Part shown: positions 52,789 through 63,065 of the stretch, one piece after another
How positions within the stretch are numbered: the first letter of the stretch is position 1
Layout: each line of letters begins with the position of its first letter
Origin: Candidatus Competibacteraceae bacterium
GTDB taxonomy: Bacteria > Pseudomonadota > Gammaproteobacteria > Competibacterales > Competibacteraceae
Length of the DNA stretch: 64,000 nt
Assembly: GCA_016712625.1 (NCBI GenBank)
Contig: JADJQQ010000018.1
Coordinates: 124,001 to 188,000 of the forward strand
Reading direction: 5' to 3'
The notes under the pieces: model-generated
What the model was told of the DNA's origin: nothing
Seen by the model: only the letters and a program-made list of their open reading frames with translations
Databases searched by the model: none
Translations under genes and position numbers: made by a program

Positions 52789-53511
52789 GGAAGGTCCGCC
52801 GCCATCGTCGGCTGGTGGCTTCGCGCCGGCTATCAGCCCTCGCCGGCCAGCTTCGATGACCGCCTGGGTTCGATTGGCGGCGTGCAAGGCGCGCATGACA
52901 GCGGTGACGTGCAACTTGATCGTGCCTTCCGCCACGTTCAGGCGCTTGCCGATGGTTTTGTTGGACAAGCCCTGAGCCATCAGGCGAAGTACTTCCAATT
53001 GCCGGGGGGTCAGCCCCTCGAAGCCGGCGTCGTTGTGGGCGGGCGGCGGGCGGGCGGGCGTTTCGCCGGGGGAGTCCGTCCCGCTGGCGGCCGGTGGCAT
53101 TTCCAGCGCTTCCAGGGCGGACAGCAAGGCCGGCGGAACGTAGATTTCACCGGCCATCACCAGCCGCAGGGCGGAAATCATCTCATGGCTGCTACAAGAT
53201 TTGGGAATGTAGCCCATCGCGCCCATTCGCAACGCCTGACGGACGGAGAGCGGTTCCTCGGAGGCGGACAGGATGACCAGAGGCACGGTCGGGCGCAGTT
53301 CGCGCAGTTCGGGCAGGGCGGACAAACCGCTTGATCCGGGCAAGGCCAGATCCAGCAGGATCAAATCGAGGTCGTGATAGTGAGCGGCCAGCCGGATGGC
53401 TTCCTTGGCGGTGGCCGCTTCGATCACCACGGCGCTACTTTCGAACTGCTTGAGCACGTGCAATAGCGCTTCGCGAAACAGCGTGTGATCGTCAACCAGA
53501 AGAATTCGCAT
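52780..53511 (-). CDS. NarL/FixJ-family response regulator
   Basis: 243 aa. Receiver with RILLVDDHTLFREALLHVLK, phospho-Asp in LDLILLDLALPGSSGLSALP, Lys in GYIPKSCSSHEMIS, linker, then LuxR-type HTH (LTPRQLEVLRLMAQGLSNKT then IGKRLNVAEGTIKLHVTAVM). Convergent to the hybrid kinase with stops overlapping, and its likely partner. It may control the AT-rich divergent region, an inference. Confidence 0.93.
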   Translation of the reverse strand: MRILLVDDHTLFREALLHVLKQFESSAVVIEAATAKEAIRLAAHYHDLDLILLDLALPGSSGLSALPELRELRPTVPLVILSASEEPLSVRQALRMGAMGYIPKSCSSHEMISALRLVMAGEIYVPPALLSALEALEMPPAASGTDSPGETPARPPPAHNDAGFEGLTPRQLEVLRLMAQGLSNKTIGKRLNVAEGTIKLHVTAVMRALHAANRTQAVIEAGRRGLIAGAKPPADDGGGPSLP

Positions 53512-54183
53512 GGCTTGTCACCTGATTGGTCCCGTGATCGGTTCGCGCCCGGCTGGGAGTGAGGACTGACCGGTTCGACGCTTCATCAGGCCATGCTCGG
53601 ATCCGCCAGGGCCGAAGTCCCGGCGGAGAGCGCATTCGATTGCAGTTATCTTTAAGTATAGCCGAAAGTATAGCCGAGCAGGGCTTGCCAGGTGAGGCGG
53701 GCTGCCCGCGCTGAGCGAGGCGACGGAGACCGCTTGCTTCCCGCGCACGGGTCAGATCGTTGTGATCATCAAGCGATGATTCGAGTCGGGCAGGGCCAGC
53801 GGTTTGAGCCAGCGTTGGTTTTAACCGGACTCCAGCACTCCATAACAACCGGCGACGCTTTGGATCGGGATTCATGGAAGCTCCTCCTTCATGGCCTGAA
53901 ACAAATGAAACCAAAACCCCAGCCGCTGAAATCGGGTAGAAATCCAATATCACTACCTTAACGCTCATTAGATCGTCAACCAGGCGGAAGGTAGCGATAG
54001 TCCCGTCCGATTTTAACCCCGTCGTCAACCACGCTGCCCGATCGCTGGTGCTGCCTACTGATTTGCCGCCGGCGCTACAGCGGACGAATGCGGCGTTCAT
54101 GGTTCTCGATCTTTTCCACGCCAACCTCGCCGCAAAGGCAAGTTGGACGAATTTGAAAACTTATTGAGGCGAGGTTTTAACGC
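53512..54183. other. Gene-free stretch with 12-bp tandem repeat
   Basis: No credible gene: the long minus-strand frame through it has no family motifs and looks random. A perfect 12-base tandem duplication AAGTATAGCCGA occurs at 53654-53677 upstream of the NarL-type gene. The 3' part holds the promoter region of the DUF3574 gene, with GAGGCGAGG before its start. Confidence 0.35.
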
Positions 54184-54651
54184 ATGAACGCCAGCAATCG
54201 CATCAGTATCCTGTTCTGCCTGACCGCCGGGTTATTACTGAACACGGCATGGGCGTTCGACGCGAATGCACACCCGCTCAATTCAAATCCCCTAAACGAA
54301 CGCCAGCTTTGCAAAACCCAGCTTCACGGAGAAATTTTTTCCAGGACCGAATTATTTTTCGGTTTGTCGCGGGCTGATGGGCCTGATGTGACGGAAGCGG
54401 AATTTCAAGGCTTTATCGATACTGAAGTCACGCCTCGCTTTCCCGATGGCTTGACGCTGATCGACGGTAAAGGCCAATTCAAGGACTCCGATGGGGCGAT
54501 CCTTCAAGAAAAGGCCAAATTATTGATACTGCTTTACGCCTTCAATCCAGAAAACCATCAGGCGATCGAAGCGATCCGCAATGAATACAAAAGCGATTTC
54601 CAACAGCAATCCGTACTGCGCGCCGATGAGCAACAATGCGTATCGTTCTAG
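54184..54651 (+). CDS. DUF3574-domain secreted protein
   Basis: 155-aa protein with signal peptide (SILFCLTAGLLLNTAWA). DUF3574 pattern: FSRTELFFGLSRADGPDVTE, AEFQGFIDTEVTPRFPDGLT, DGKGQFKDSDGAILQEKAKL, NPENHQAIEAIRNEYKSDF and two Cys (LCKTQL, QQCVSF) that may pair. Function unknown. It stands alone, convergent with the catabolic operon. Confidence 0.85.
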   Translation: MNASNRISILFCLTAGLLLNTAWAFDANAHPLNSNPLNERQLCKTQLHGEIFSRTELFFGLSRADGPDVTEAEFQGFIDTEVTPRFPDGLTLIDGKGQFKDSDGAILQEKAKLLILLYAFNPENHQAIEAIRNEYKSDFQQQSVLRADEQQCVSF

Positions 54652-54786
54652 CCGAAAATAACACCATCAATATCCATATCCATTTGGGAGGCGCATGACT
54701 GTAGCTCATCCCTAAAGCTTAATGTCTATATCATTGTGAATTACTACAAGGCAACGCAACCGGCTTTTTACAATCGTCCGAAGCTT

Positions 54787-55194
54787 TTATAACCACGATT
54801 CATCGAGAGCCTTAACCGCTAATACCGGACAGGGGACTGACAGCAAGATGTTCTGCGCCATGCTCCCCAACAGCAGCTTGCCGACCTTGGAGCGTTTGCG
54901 CAGACCGATGATCACCAGCGAGGCGGCATAATCCCTAACCAGTTGCTGAATTTCCTCCAGCGAAGTATGGCCACGAATGTATTGTTTGAATTCGGCGTCG
55001 AGGCCGGATGCGGCCAACAGTTCCTCGACCTCCTCGGCATCCTGGGCCTTGGCGACGGAAACGTCATTCGTGTTGCCTCCGACGCCCGCATTGACCACGA
55101 TCAGTTTTTCTCCGGAGCTTGCAGCGATTTCTATGCCTTTCTCCACCGCGGCGCGCCCTTCCGGCCGTGGCGCGTAAGCGACAATGATCGTCAT
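54787..55194 (-). CDS. Universal stress protein (UspA family)
   Basis: 135 aa. MTIIVAYAPRPEGRAAVEKG, DLVIIGLRKRSK-type end here as SLVIIGLRKRSKVGKLLLGS, giving the ATP-binding G-2x-G-9x-G-S pattern, then ILLSVPCPVLAVK. Last gene of the catabolic operon, 21 bases after the GcdH-like stop. USPs often bind ATP and accompany acyl-CoA or stress genes. Confidence 0.9.
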   Translation of the reverse strand: MTIIVAYAPRPEGRAAVEKGIEIAASSGEKLIVVNAGVGGNTNDVSVAKAQDAEEVEELLAASGLDAEFKQYIRGHTSLEEIQQLVRDYAASLVIIGLRKRSKVGKLLLGSMAQNILLSVPCPVLAVKALDESWL

Positions 55195-55215
55195 GTTATC
55201 TTTCTCCTGAAGGCA

Positions 55216-56388
<1,173 letters not shown>

Positions 56389-56399
56389 TATGACGCTCC

Positions 56400-56888
56400 T
56401 TATACGAGGGGGGGTGAGGGCCGAACAGGGCTTTCGGCGCCAGGCCGATAGCGATTGACCGCATCACCGTAGGCGATGAGCTGACCGTCACTGTCCACAA
56501 TCTCAGCGCTCGAATAATAAATCGTGCGTCCACGCTTGCGCAGCCGGCCGCTCGCGCGCAAGGCGCCGGCAGACGCCTGACCGGTAAATTGGGTGTTGAG
56601 CGATAAGGTCGTTACGTTGCGCATTGGGCCAGACACACTGCAATACAGACCAGCCAGCGCGCAGGACACATCAATGAGCGTGGACAGGACACCGCCGTGC
56701 ACCGATCCCCAGCGATTGAGATGCTGGGGGCCGAGTTCGAGTTCGAGCTCGGCGTAATCGGGTTTCCAGCAGACAATGCGATAGCCGAGCAGGCGCATGA
56801 AGCCGGAAGCGGCAAGGTAATCATCACCTTCCTCCAGCCGTTGCGTCGAAACAGCCGGTTGATCGTCAGTGCGCGAAGTAGAGATCAT
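56400..56888 (-). CDS. PaaI-family hotdog thioesterase
   Basis: 162 aa. Hotdog fold with the active-site block RWGSVHGGVLSTLIDVSCAL, then VTTLSLNTQFTGQASAGALR and IYYSSAEIVDSDGQLIAYGD. HGG loop is typical of PaaI acyl-CoA thioesterases, which release CoA from dead-end intermediates in aromatic degradation. Its start overlaps the LivF-type stop by 23 bases. Confidence 0.88.
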   Translation of the reverse strand: MISTSRTDDQPAVSTQRLEEGDDYLAASGFMRLLGYRIVCWKPDYAELELELGPQHLNRWGSVHGGVLSTLIDVSCALAGLYCSVSGPMRNVTTLSLNTQFTGQASAGALRASGRLRKRGRTIYYSSAEIVDSDGQLIAYGDAVNRYRPGAESPVRPSPPLV

Positions 56889-57567
56889 GCAGGTGCTCCA
56901 GGCTGACTTCCGCGGCGGGTTGCGAGAGAGCGATCTTGCCGCTTTGCATCAGGTGAACCTGATCGGCCACACCCACCGCCTTTTGGGTGTTCTGTTCGAC
57001 CAGAATGATCGTCCGCCCTTCCGCTTTCAGCCGCCCAAGAACCCCAAATAACTCGTTGACCACGACCGGCGCGAGACCCAGGGACGGCTCGTCGATGATC
57101 AGCAACTCCGGGTCGGACATCAGGCCGCGCGCCATCGCCAGCATCTGGCTTTCACCACCCGATAGCATCCCAGCCAACAGGTTCCACCGCTCTTGCAGGC
57201 AGGGAAACATCGCGTAGGCTTGCTCGCATTTTTGTCGGGCGGCGGCGCGATGCTGTTTCGGAAAAGCGCCCATCAGGAGATTTTCTTCGATGGTCATGTC
57301 CTTGAAAATCATGCGCCCTTCCGGGATCATCGCCACCCCCAGCCCGGACATGTCCCAGGGCGCAGTGCCTCTGATCGACCGGCCATGCAGGCGAATGTCG
57401 CCCTGCGTCAGCGGCAACAGGCCCATGATCGAGCGCAGCAGCGTGGTCTTGCCCGCGCCGTTTGGGCCGATGATCGTGGTCATTTGGCCCGCCGCCGCCG
57501 AAAGCGAGACGTCCCACAACACATTGATGGCGCCATAACCGGCGCGAATGTTATCGACTTCCAGCAT
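56866..57567 (-). CDS. livF: Branched-chain amino acid-type ABC transporter ATPase (LivF-like)
   Basis: 233 aa. Walker A GPNGAGKTTLLRSIMG, signature LSGGESQMLAMARGL, Walker B LLIIDEPSLGLAP, and VEQNTQKAVGVADQVHLMQS typical of LivF. Overlaps LivG. With LivG, LivM, LivH and LivK it forms a full importer. Confidence 0.92.
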   Translation of the reverse strand: MLEVDNIRAGYGAINVLWDVSLSAAAGQMTTIIGPNGAGKTTLLRSIMGLLPLTQGDIRLHGRSIRGTAPWDMSGLGVAMIPEGRMIFKDMTIEENLLMGAFPKQHRAAARQKCEQAYAMFPCLQERWNLLAGMLSGGESQMLAMARGLMSDPELLIIDEPSLGLAPVVVNELFGVLGRLKAEGRTIILVEQNTQKAVGVADQVHLMQSGKIALSQPAAEVSLEHLHDLYFAH

Positions 57568-58273
57568 GATCGGCTCCCGTATAACTCTTGATCACTTCCG
57601 GGTCGCGGAACACCTGATCGGGCGCGCCATCGGCGATCAGCTTGCCGAAGTTCAAAACAACAACCCGCTGGCAGAGATTGCTGATGGTTTCGATGTCATG
57701 TTCGATGATCAGGATGCCGACCGCAAACTTTTGGTGCAGCTCCTTGAGCATTGCCATGAAACGCCGCTTGCCGCTGGTTTCCAGCCCGGCCAGCACCTCA
57801 TCGAGCATCAGCAGCTTGGGATTGGTTGCGAGCGCCTTGGCGACTTCCAGCGCTTTCAGCTCGGTCAGCGCCAGTTCCTTGGCCGCTTCGCGATCTCCCT
57901 TGGGGGCGAGATTGGTGAATTCCAGGATTTCATCGATTTTTTGTTGATCGACCTGCCCCGCGCCGAAGCGTTGCGCGACCAGCAGATTCTCGCGCACCGT
58001 CAGCTCGTGCAGCGGCTGCGGAATCTGGAACGTGCGTCCGATACCCATTTTCGCTCTCCGGTGCAACGGGGCGCGCAACACATCGACCGAGTCGAAAATA
58101 ATGCGCCCGCTGGAGGGCCGCGCCAGACCGGAAACCGCGTTGAACAGCGTCGTTTTGCCAGCGCCGTTGGGACCGACCAAACCGACCACTTCATCGGTGC
58201 CGACCGACAGACTGACCTTGTTGACCGCGGTCAGACCACCGAAACAGACTGACAACTCTTCAACCCGCAGCAT
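57551..58273 (-). CDS. livG: Branched-chain amino acid-type ABC transporter ATPase (LivG-like)
   Basis: 240 aa. Walker A GPNGAGKTTLFNAVSG, GRTFQIPQPLHELTVRENLL, Walker B LLMLDEVLAGL with Val-Leu-Ala in place of the common Pro after Glu, and IIEHDIETISNLCQRVVVLN. The signature ELALTELKALEVAKALA deviates from LSxGQ, as in many LivG, and Gln-loop is intact. Overlaps both neighbours. Confidence 0.9.
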   Translation of the reverse strand: MLRVEELSVCFGGLTAVNKVSLSVGTDEVVGLVGPNGAGKTTLFNAVSGLARPSSGRIIFDSVDVLRAPLHRRAKMGIGRTFQIPQPLHELTVRENLLVAQRFGAGQVDQQKIDEILEFTNLAPKGDREAAKELALTELKALEVAKALATNPKLLMLDEVLAGLETSGKRRFMAMLKELHQKFAVGILIIEHDIETISNLCQRVVVLNFGKLIADGAPDQVFRDPEVIKSYTGADHAGSR

Positions 58274-59213
58274 GGTTCCTCCTCACGCTCGCCCGCAGCA
58301 ACGGCACCAATCCGCTGGGGCTAAAGAGGATCATGGCGACGAGCAAGGCTCCCAAGATCAACTGATGGCCGTAAGGAATCAAGGATTTAAACACCAGTTG
58401 GTCAATGAGATACACGGTGACCGCGCCGATCAGTGGGCCGAGAATCGTCCGGTAGCCACCGAAAATGGCCGCCACGATCGGCAGGGTTACCCAAAGGCCG
58501 TTGAAGGCGTAATCCGGCTCCAAGAAATTGATGTAGTGGGCGTTGAAAGCGCCAATCACGCCGGTCATGAACGCCGACACGAACAGCATGAGCGCCTTCA
58601 GCAGCACGCTGTTGACGCCGATCACCCGCGTCGCATCCTCGCTGTCGTGCATGGCGCGCAAGGCGATGCCGTAGTCGCTGGCGCGAATCAGCCGGTAGCA
58701 CAGCGCGAAGATCAGCACCACGCTCAAAATAATGAGATAGCTGCCTACCTTGCCGCTGAAGTCAAAACCGAACGCGGTGGGAAAGCGCGGAATGCTCGAC
58801 AGGCCCGCCGAACCGCCGGTCACCGCCGTCCATTCGGTCGCGATGATCTTGAAGATGTGCGCATAAGCCAGGATCGCCAGCGCAAAGTAGGGGCCTCGCA
58901 AGCGCAACACCGGGAGCATGACCAGCGAAGCGAGCAGCGCGCCCACGCCGCCAAGCAGCATGGCGATCACGATTGGCGTGCCGGCTTTCAGGGTCAGCAG
59001 CGCCGAAACGTACGCGCCGACTCCGAAGAAAGCCGAGTGGCCGAAGCTGACCATGCCGCCCAGGTTGCCGAGCAAGGCCCAGGCCAGGGCGATACCCCCG
59101 ATCACCAGCGCGGCGACCAGCAAGCTCATCACATAGTGGTTACTACCCAAGGTCAGGGGAATGGCCCCGTAGGCGACTAGCAACAAGACCCATATCGAGG
59201 CGTTCGTTTTCAT
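58260..59213 (-). CDS. livM: Branched-chain amino acid-type ABC permease (LivM-like)
   Basis: 317-aa permease, eight to ten helices, with GGMVSFGHSAFFGVGAYVSA, YFALAILAYAHIFKII and GLWVTLPIVAAIFGGYRTIL, all standard LivM blocks. ATG 59213 overlaps the LivH stop (ATGA) and begins at the first helix; the frame to 59279 is rejected. Confidence 0.92.
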   Translation of the reverse strand: MKTNASIWVLLLVAYGAIPLTLGSNHYVMSLLVAALVIGGIALAWALLGNLGGMVSFGHSAFFGVGAYVSALLTLKAGTPIVIAMLLGGVGALLASLVMLPVLRLRGPYFALAILAYAHIFKIIATEWTAVTGGSAGLSSIPRFPTAFGFDFSGKVGSYLIILSVVLIFALCYRLIRASDYGIALRAMHDSEDATRVIGVNSVLLKALMLFVSAFMTGVIGAFNAHYINFLEPDYAFNGLWVTLPIVAAIFGGYRTILGPLIGAVTVYLIDQLVFKSLIPYGHQLILGALLVAMILFSPSGLVPLLRASVRRNHAAG

Positions 59214-60082
59214 CCCCGTCTCCCGGCCGCGCCGAACAACCCGTTCGGCATCACAAACAACACCAGCAAGAAAAGGCACATCCCCGCCAACTCTTGCAAG
59301 GCCGAACTGGCGAGCGTCACCGTCAGCGCCTCGGTCACACCCAGCAACAAGGCCCCGACCAACACGCCGGGGATCGAACCCATTCCGGCCAGCACGGTGA
59401 TGATGAACGCCTTGACGGTCAGCACATGACCGTAAGAAGGTTGAATCACGCCGTAACTGAACAGCGCCACTCCGGCAAACGAGGCGAGGATGCTCGCGAC
59501 GATGAAGGAGACCAGCTCAGTTTTGCGGGGGTTGACCCCCATCAGCTTGGCGGCGTCGCGCTGGCTCGACACCGCGCGCACGGCGCGCCCGTACCAGCTG
59601 CGCGATAGCCACCACCACAAGCCGGTCATCAGCGCGAGACTAACGACGAAGAAGACGAGTTCGCTGCGCATGCTGTAGAGCGGCCCGATCACGACCGGCT
59701 CCTGAAACCAGGCGGAACCGGTCGAGCGAATATCGGCCGACCAAATCAGCTGGATCGCATTGGTCAGGATGATGGCGATGCCGTAGGTCAGCAGCAGCGA
59801 GTTGAGTTCTCGGTCTTGACGGATCAAGTCCACTAAGAAATAGACCAGCACCGCCGCCGCGCAGACGATCAATAGCGCCAGCGGAATGGCGAAAACCGGA
59901 TTGACGCCGAGGCTAGATTCAACCGTGTAGGCGATGTAGGCGGCGAGCAAGACCAGCTCGCCGTGCGCCAGATTGATCACCTTCATGGTCCCGAACACCA
60001 ACGCCAAACCGAGCGCGATCAGGGCGTAGGAACCTCCCTGCAGCACGCCTGAAAAGAGCGCCTGTAAAATCAGTTCCAGCAT
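59210..60082 (-). CDS. livH: Branched-chain amino acid-type ABC permease (LivH-like)
   Basis: 290-aa permease. GVLQGGSYALIALGLALVFG, TMKVINLAHGELVLLAAYIA, and FSYGVIQPSYGHVLTVKAFI with GMGSIPGVLVGALLLG, standard LivH features. Start ATG 60082 (MLELILQ) has GGGAAGTC upstream; the long frame to 60229 includes a Pro/Gly-rich untranslated stretch. 88 bases separate it from LivK. Confidence 0.92.
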   Translation of the reverse strand: MLELILQALFSGVLQGGSYALIALGLALVFGTMKVINLAHGELVLLAAYIAYTVESSLGVNPVFAIPLALLIVCAAAVLVYFLVDLIRQDRELNSLLLTYGIAIILTNAIQLIWSADIRSTGSAWFQEPVVIGPLYSMRSELVFFVVSLALMTGLWWWLSRSWYGRAVRAVSSQRDAAKLMGVNPRKTELVSFIVASILASFAGVALFSYGVIQPSYGHVLTVKAFIITVLAGMGSIPGVLVGALLLGVTEALTVTLASSALQELAGMCLFLLVLFVMPNGLFGAAGRRG

Positions 60083-60170
60083 AGGAGTGACTTCCCGTTT
60101 AAAGTGCAAGCCACGGCGGCGGCCTAATACAGCTCCAGCCCCCGCCGGCGCGGGAACCCCAAAGGGGGGG

Positions 60171-61343
60171 CTACCAGGGCACCGCGGGGAAATTCGGTTT
60201 GGCGTTGGCGGCTTCGCTGGGCCAGACAATCCCGATCTTACCGTTCTGGTGTTGCCCCATGCGGTGCACGAAATTGATATTGTCGCCTTTGTCGTTGAAC
60301 TGTACCCGGCCGACCAAGGTTTCGCGGTCGGTCTTGCGCAACTCCTCGGCCACTCCTCCCTTGTGCAGAGTGTCGTTATCCGCCGCGCGGGCGATGGCCT
60401 CGAACAGCAACAGCGATTGCACGTAACCGAACTGGCCGAGGTAGTCCGGTTCCTTGTTGTAGAGTTTTTGATAGGTTTCCGCGAACAGCTTACCGTCGGC
60501 GGTCTTGAACTCGGCCGGGAACGGCAATAGGGCGGTACCGTAGACCCAGGGCATCAAATCGGGAAAGTCGGCGGCCATTTTCGCGGTGGCCAGCGACCAA
60601 ACGCCGATCATCGCCTTAACCTTCGGCTTGAGCACCTTGGCGGCTCGCAGGATGCCCACATAGTCGTTTTCATAGCCGCACATCAGGATGACTTCCGGCT
60701 TATCCTGCAACTTGATCTTGTTGATAATCGGTTTAAAGTCGGTGATCGCCGGGTCGAAGGCGTGCATGCCGACCTTGAAACCCTTGGTGGTCAACTCTTT
60801 TTCCACGTCCTTGGCCAGATTGGCGGTCGCTTCCTTGGTGGAATAGACGATTGACGCCGATTTGACCTTTAGCGCGTCGATCAAACCCACCATCGCCTTT
60901 TGGTAGCCGACCGTATTGTTGATGCGGAAAAACGTCTTGTAGCCGCGCGCGACCAGGCTATCATCCACGCCGCCGGAGGTAATGTAGGGCAAACCGAGCT
61001 TATTGGCCGCGTCGGACGCGGGAGCGATGTTGTTGGAGCCGTAGCCGCCGCTAATCGCGACCACCTCCTGGCTGGCTAGCTTCTCAACGGCGGCGATGGC
61101 TTTGGCGGGCGCCGACTCATCGTCAATAACGATCGTTTTAATCGTGTGTTTGCCGTTGGTCTTATTGAAGATATCAACCGCGACCGAGATGCCTTCATTC
61201 ATCCCGGCGCCGACCCGCGCCAAGCTGCCCGTCAAGGGGATCTCGACCCCGACCAGGAACTCCTTCGCCGCCGCGACGCCGCAACCAAGAAAAAGCCCCG
61301 CCAGCAGCGTTAAACCGACAGTCTTCTTGTACAGCCTATTCAT
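60171..61343 (-). CDS. ABC substrate-binding protein (LivK-type)
   Basis: 390-aa periplasmic binding protein, signal peptide with possible lipobox region (VGLTLLAGLFLGCGVAAA). LVGVEIPLTGSLARVGAGMN, AISGGYGSNNIAPASDAANK, and DKPEVILMCGYENDYVGILR. It delivers a ligand to LivHM. The operon's acyl-CoA enzymes suggest an organic or aromatic acid rather than an amino acid. ATG 61343 has AGAGGAG upstream. Confidence 0.9.
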   Translation of the reverse strand: MNRLYKKTVGLTLLAGLFLGCGVAAAKEFLVGVEIPLTGSLARVGAGMNEGISVAVDIFNKTNGKHTIKTIVIDDESAPAKAIAAVEKLASQEVVAISGGYGSNNIAPASDAANKLGLPYITSGGVDDSLVARGYKTFFRINNTVGYQKAMVGLIDALKVKSASIVYSTKEATANLAKDVEKELTTKGFKVGMHAFDPAITDFKPIINKIKLQDKPEVILMCGYENDYVGILRAAKVLKPKVKAMIGVWSLATAKMAADFPDLMPWVYGTALLPFPAEFKTADGKLFAETYQKLYNKEPDYLGQFGYVQSLLLFEAIARAADNDTLHKGGVAEELRKTDRETLVGRVQFNDKGDNINFVHRMGQHQNGKIGIVWPSEAANAKPNFPAVPW

Positions 61344-61475
61344 GATTCCGCTCCTCTGGTGATGTTGTTGGCGCTTACAATGCTGAAAAGCTTTTTTATC
61401 GTAAGGTTATGGTCATGCCCATTCAGCGCGACTGGGCCGCTAGCGGTTGACGGATCGAACCGAAGCCCGGCCTCT

Positions 61476-63065
61476 TCAAGGTGAAGGTATGCGACGCTCT
61501 TCCGAATCGTCTTCACCGATCTGTCGCGCGTACTCCTTCAACTTCCCTTTCAAAATCTTGCCGGTCGCGGCTGCCGGCAGCGCCGGCATGATGACGATTT
61601 GGGCCGGCACCTTGTAGGGCGATAACCGCGCGGCCAGATACTGGCGCAGGCTCTCGCCACTTGGATTTTGCGCCGGATCGAGTTCGACGAAGGCCACGAC
61701 TTCTTCGTTGCCGTCCGCCGCTGGCCGCCCCACCACCGCCGACTGGCTGACGGCGGGATGGGAGTTGAGCGCGGCTTCGACTTCCACCGGATACACGTTA
61801 AAACCGGAGCGAATGATCACTTCCTTGGTCCGGCCGACGACGAACAGCGCGCCGTCGGGATCGCGGCGCACCATATCGCCGGTATTCAACCAGTCTCCCG
61901 GCCGCAGGGTGGCCGCCGTCAAGGCCGGTTCGCGATAGTAGCCTTTCATCACATTCGGCCCGCGCACCCACAATTCGCCGGGTTCTCCTTCCGGGACATC
62001 GTTTCCCGCCAAATCGACGATCCGAGTTTCGATGCCGGGAATCGCGGAGCCGACCGAGGTGTCGGCGCGCGGCGCGTCGAGCCGAGTCTGGCTGATCGTC
62101 GGCGAGCTTTCGGTCATCCCGTAGCCGTTGTGCAGTGGTAGTCCGAACAGGGCCTCGATCCGTTGCTTGAGGGTGAGATCGAGCGGCGAGCCGCCGGCGT
62201 AAATGAACCGCAGCTTCGACCCCGCGGGTGACCAGCCGCCGCGCTCGAATTCCAGCAGACGCGCGTACATGGCTGGCACACCCTGCAACACGGTCAGCCC
62301 ACGCTCGCCGATGGCGTCGATCAGATCGGAAGGCGCAAACCGCGGCACGACCTGAAGGCAAGCGCCCGCGTAAAGCGTCCCAAGCATGACCGAGGCCAGC
62401 CCGTAAACATGGGAAATAGGCAGCACCCCATAAACCTGATCGTCCGGGGTCAGGCCGCGCAAGCGGGTGGAAACGGCGGCGATGAACAGCAGGTTGCGAT
62501 GGGTCAGCATCACGCCCTTCGGATGGCCGGTGGTTCCGGTGGTGTAGAGCAGCGCCGCGACCTGATGTTGCGCCGCCGCTTCCACCGGTTCGACGGTGCA
62601 GGTTGTATTCAGCGGGCCGACCCTCAAGTCTCCCAGCAGCGGCAGTTGCAAGCGCTCGCTAGCGACGTGCGCGCCATGCGCCGCGGCATCGGACGAGGAC
62701 GAGGCCGCGGCCGTGAAGATTGCGCGCCGCGCGCCGCAGTGGGCGCGGATGTTTTCGAGTTCGACCGGCGACAGGCGGGCGTTGACGATCACCGCCCAGG
62801 CGTCCGCCGCCGCGAGGGCGAAAATCAGCGCGATCAGGGCGGCGCCATTTTCACCGACGATCATGACCCGATCACCGGGGCGCACGTCGAGCCGAACCAG
62901 CAGCTCCTCGGCTGCTTCGACGGCCGCCGCCAAGCGCCGGTAATTCCATCGCACCCCACCATCCCATACGGCGGGCGCGGCGGGCGTCCGCGCCGCCCAG
63001 CGCCTGGGAATTTCGCTCAGGCGCGCGGGCAATTCGGCCAACAGCGCCTGGGCCAGCGCGTTCAT
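61476..63065 (-). CDS. AMP-dependent acyl-CoA ligase
   Basis: 529 aa ANL enzyme activating a carboxylate to its CoA thioester. P-loop LLYTTGTTGHPKGVMLTHRN, A5 NGYGMTESSPT, A7 GDWLNTGDMVRRDPDGAL, hinge VVGRTKEVIIRSGFNVYPVE and A10 lysine in TGKILKGKLKEY. Closest to aryl or medium-chain acyl ligases in style. ATG overlaps the upstream acyl-CoA dehydrogenase stop as TGATG. Confidence 0.92.
   Translation of the reverse strand: MNALAQALLAELPARLSEIPRRWAARTPAAPAVWDGGVRWNYRRLAAAVEAAEELLVRLDVRPGDRVMIVGENGAALIALIFALAAADAWAVIVNARLSPVELENIRAHCGARRAIFTAAASSSSDAAAHGAHVASERLQLPLLGDLRVGPLNTTCTVEPVEAAAQHQVAALLYTTGTTGHPKGVMLTHRNLLFIAAVSTRLRGLTPDDQVYGVLPISHVYGLASVMLGTLYAGACLQVVPRFAPSDLIDAIGERGLTVLQGVPAMYARLLEFERGGWSPAGSKLRFIYAGGSPLDLTLKQRIEALFGLPLHNGYGMTESSPTISQTRLDAPRADTSVGSAIPGIETRIVDLAGNDVPEGEPGELWVRGPNVMKGYYREPALTAATLRPGDWLNTGDMVRRDPDGALFVVGRTKEVIIRSGFNVYPVEVEAALNSHPAVSQSAVVGRPAADGNEEVVAFVELDPAQNPSGESLRQYLAARLSPYKVPAQIVIMPALPAAATGKILKGKLKEYARQIGEDDSEERRIPSP

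Noticed and set aside
53492..54124. 210-codon minus-strand frame upstream of the NarL-type regulator
   Set aside because: No recognisable motifs, overlaps regulator start, poor codon pattern.
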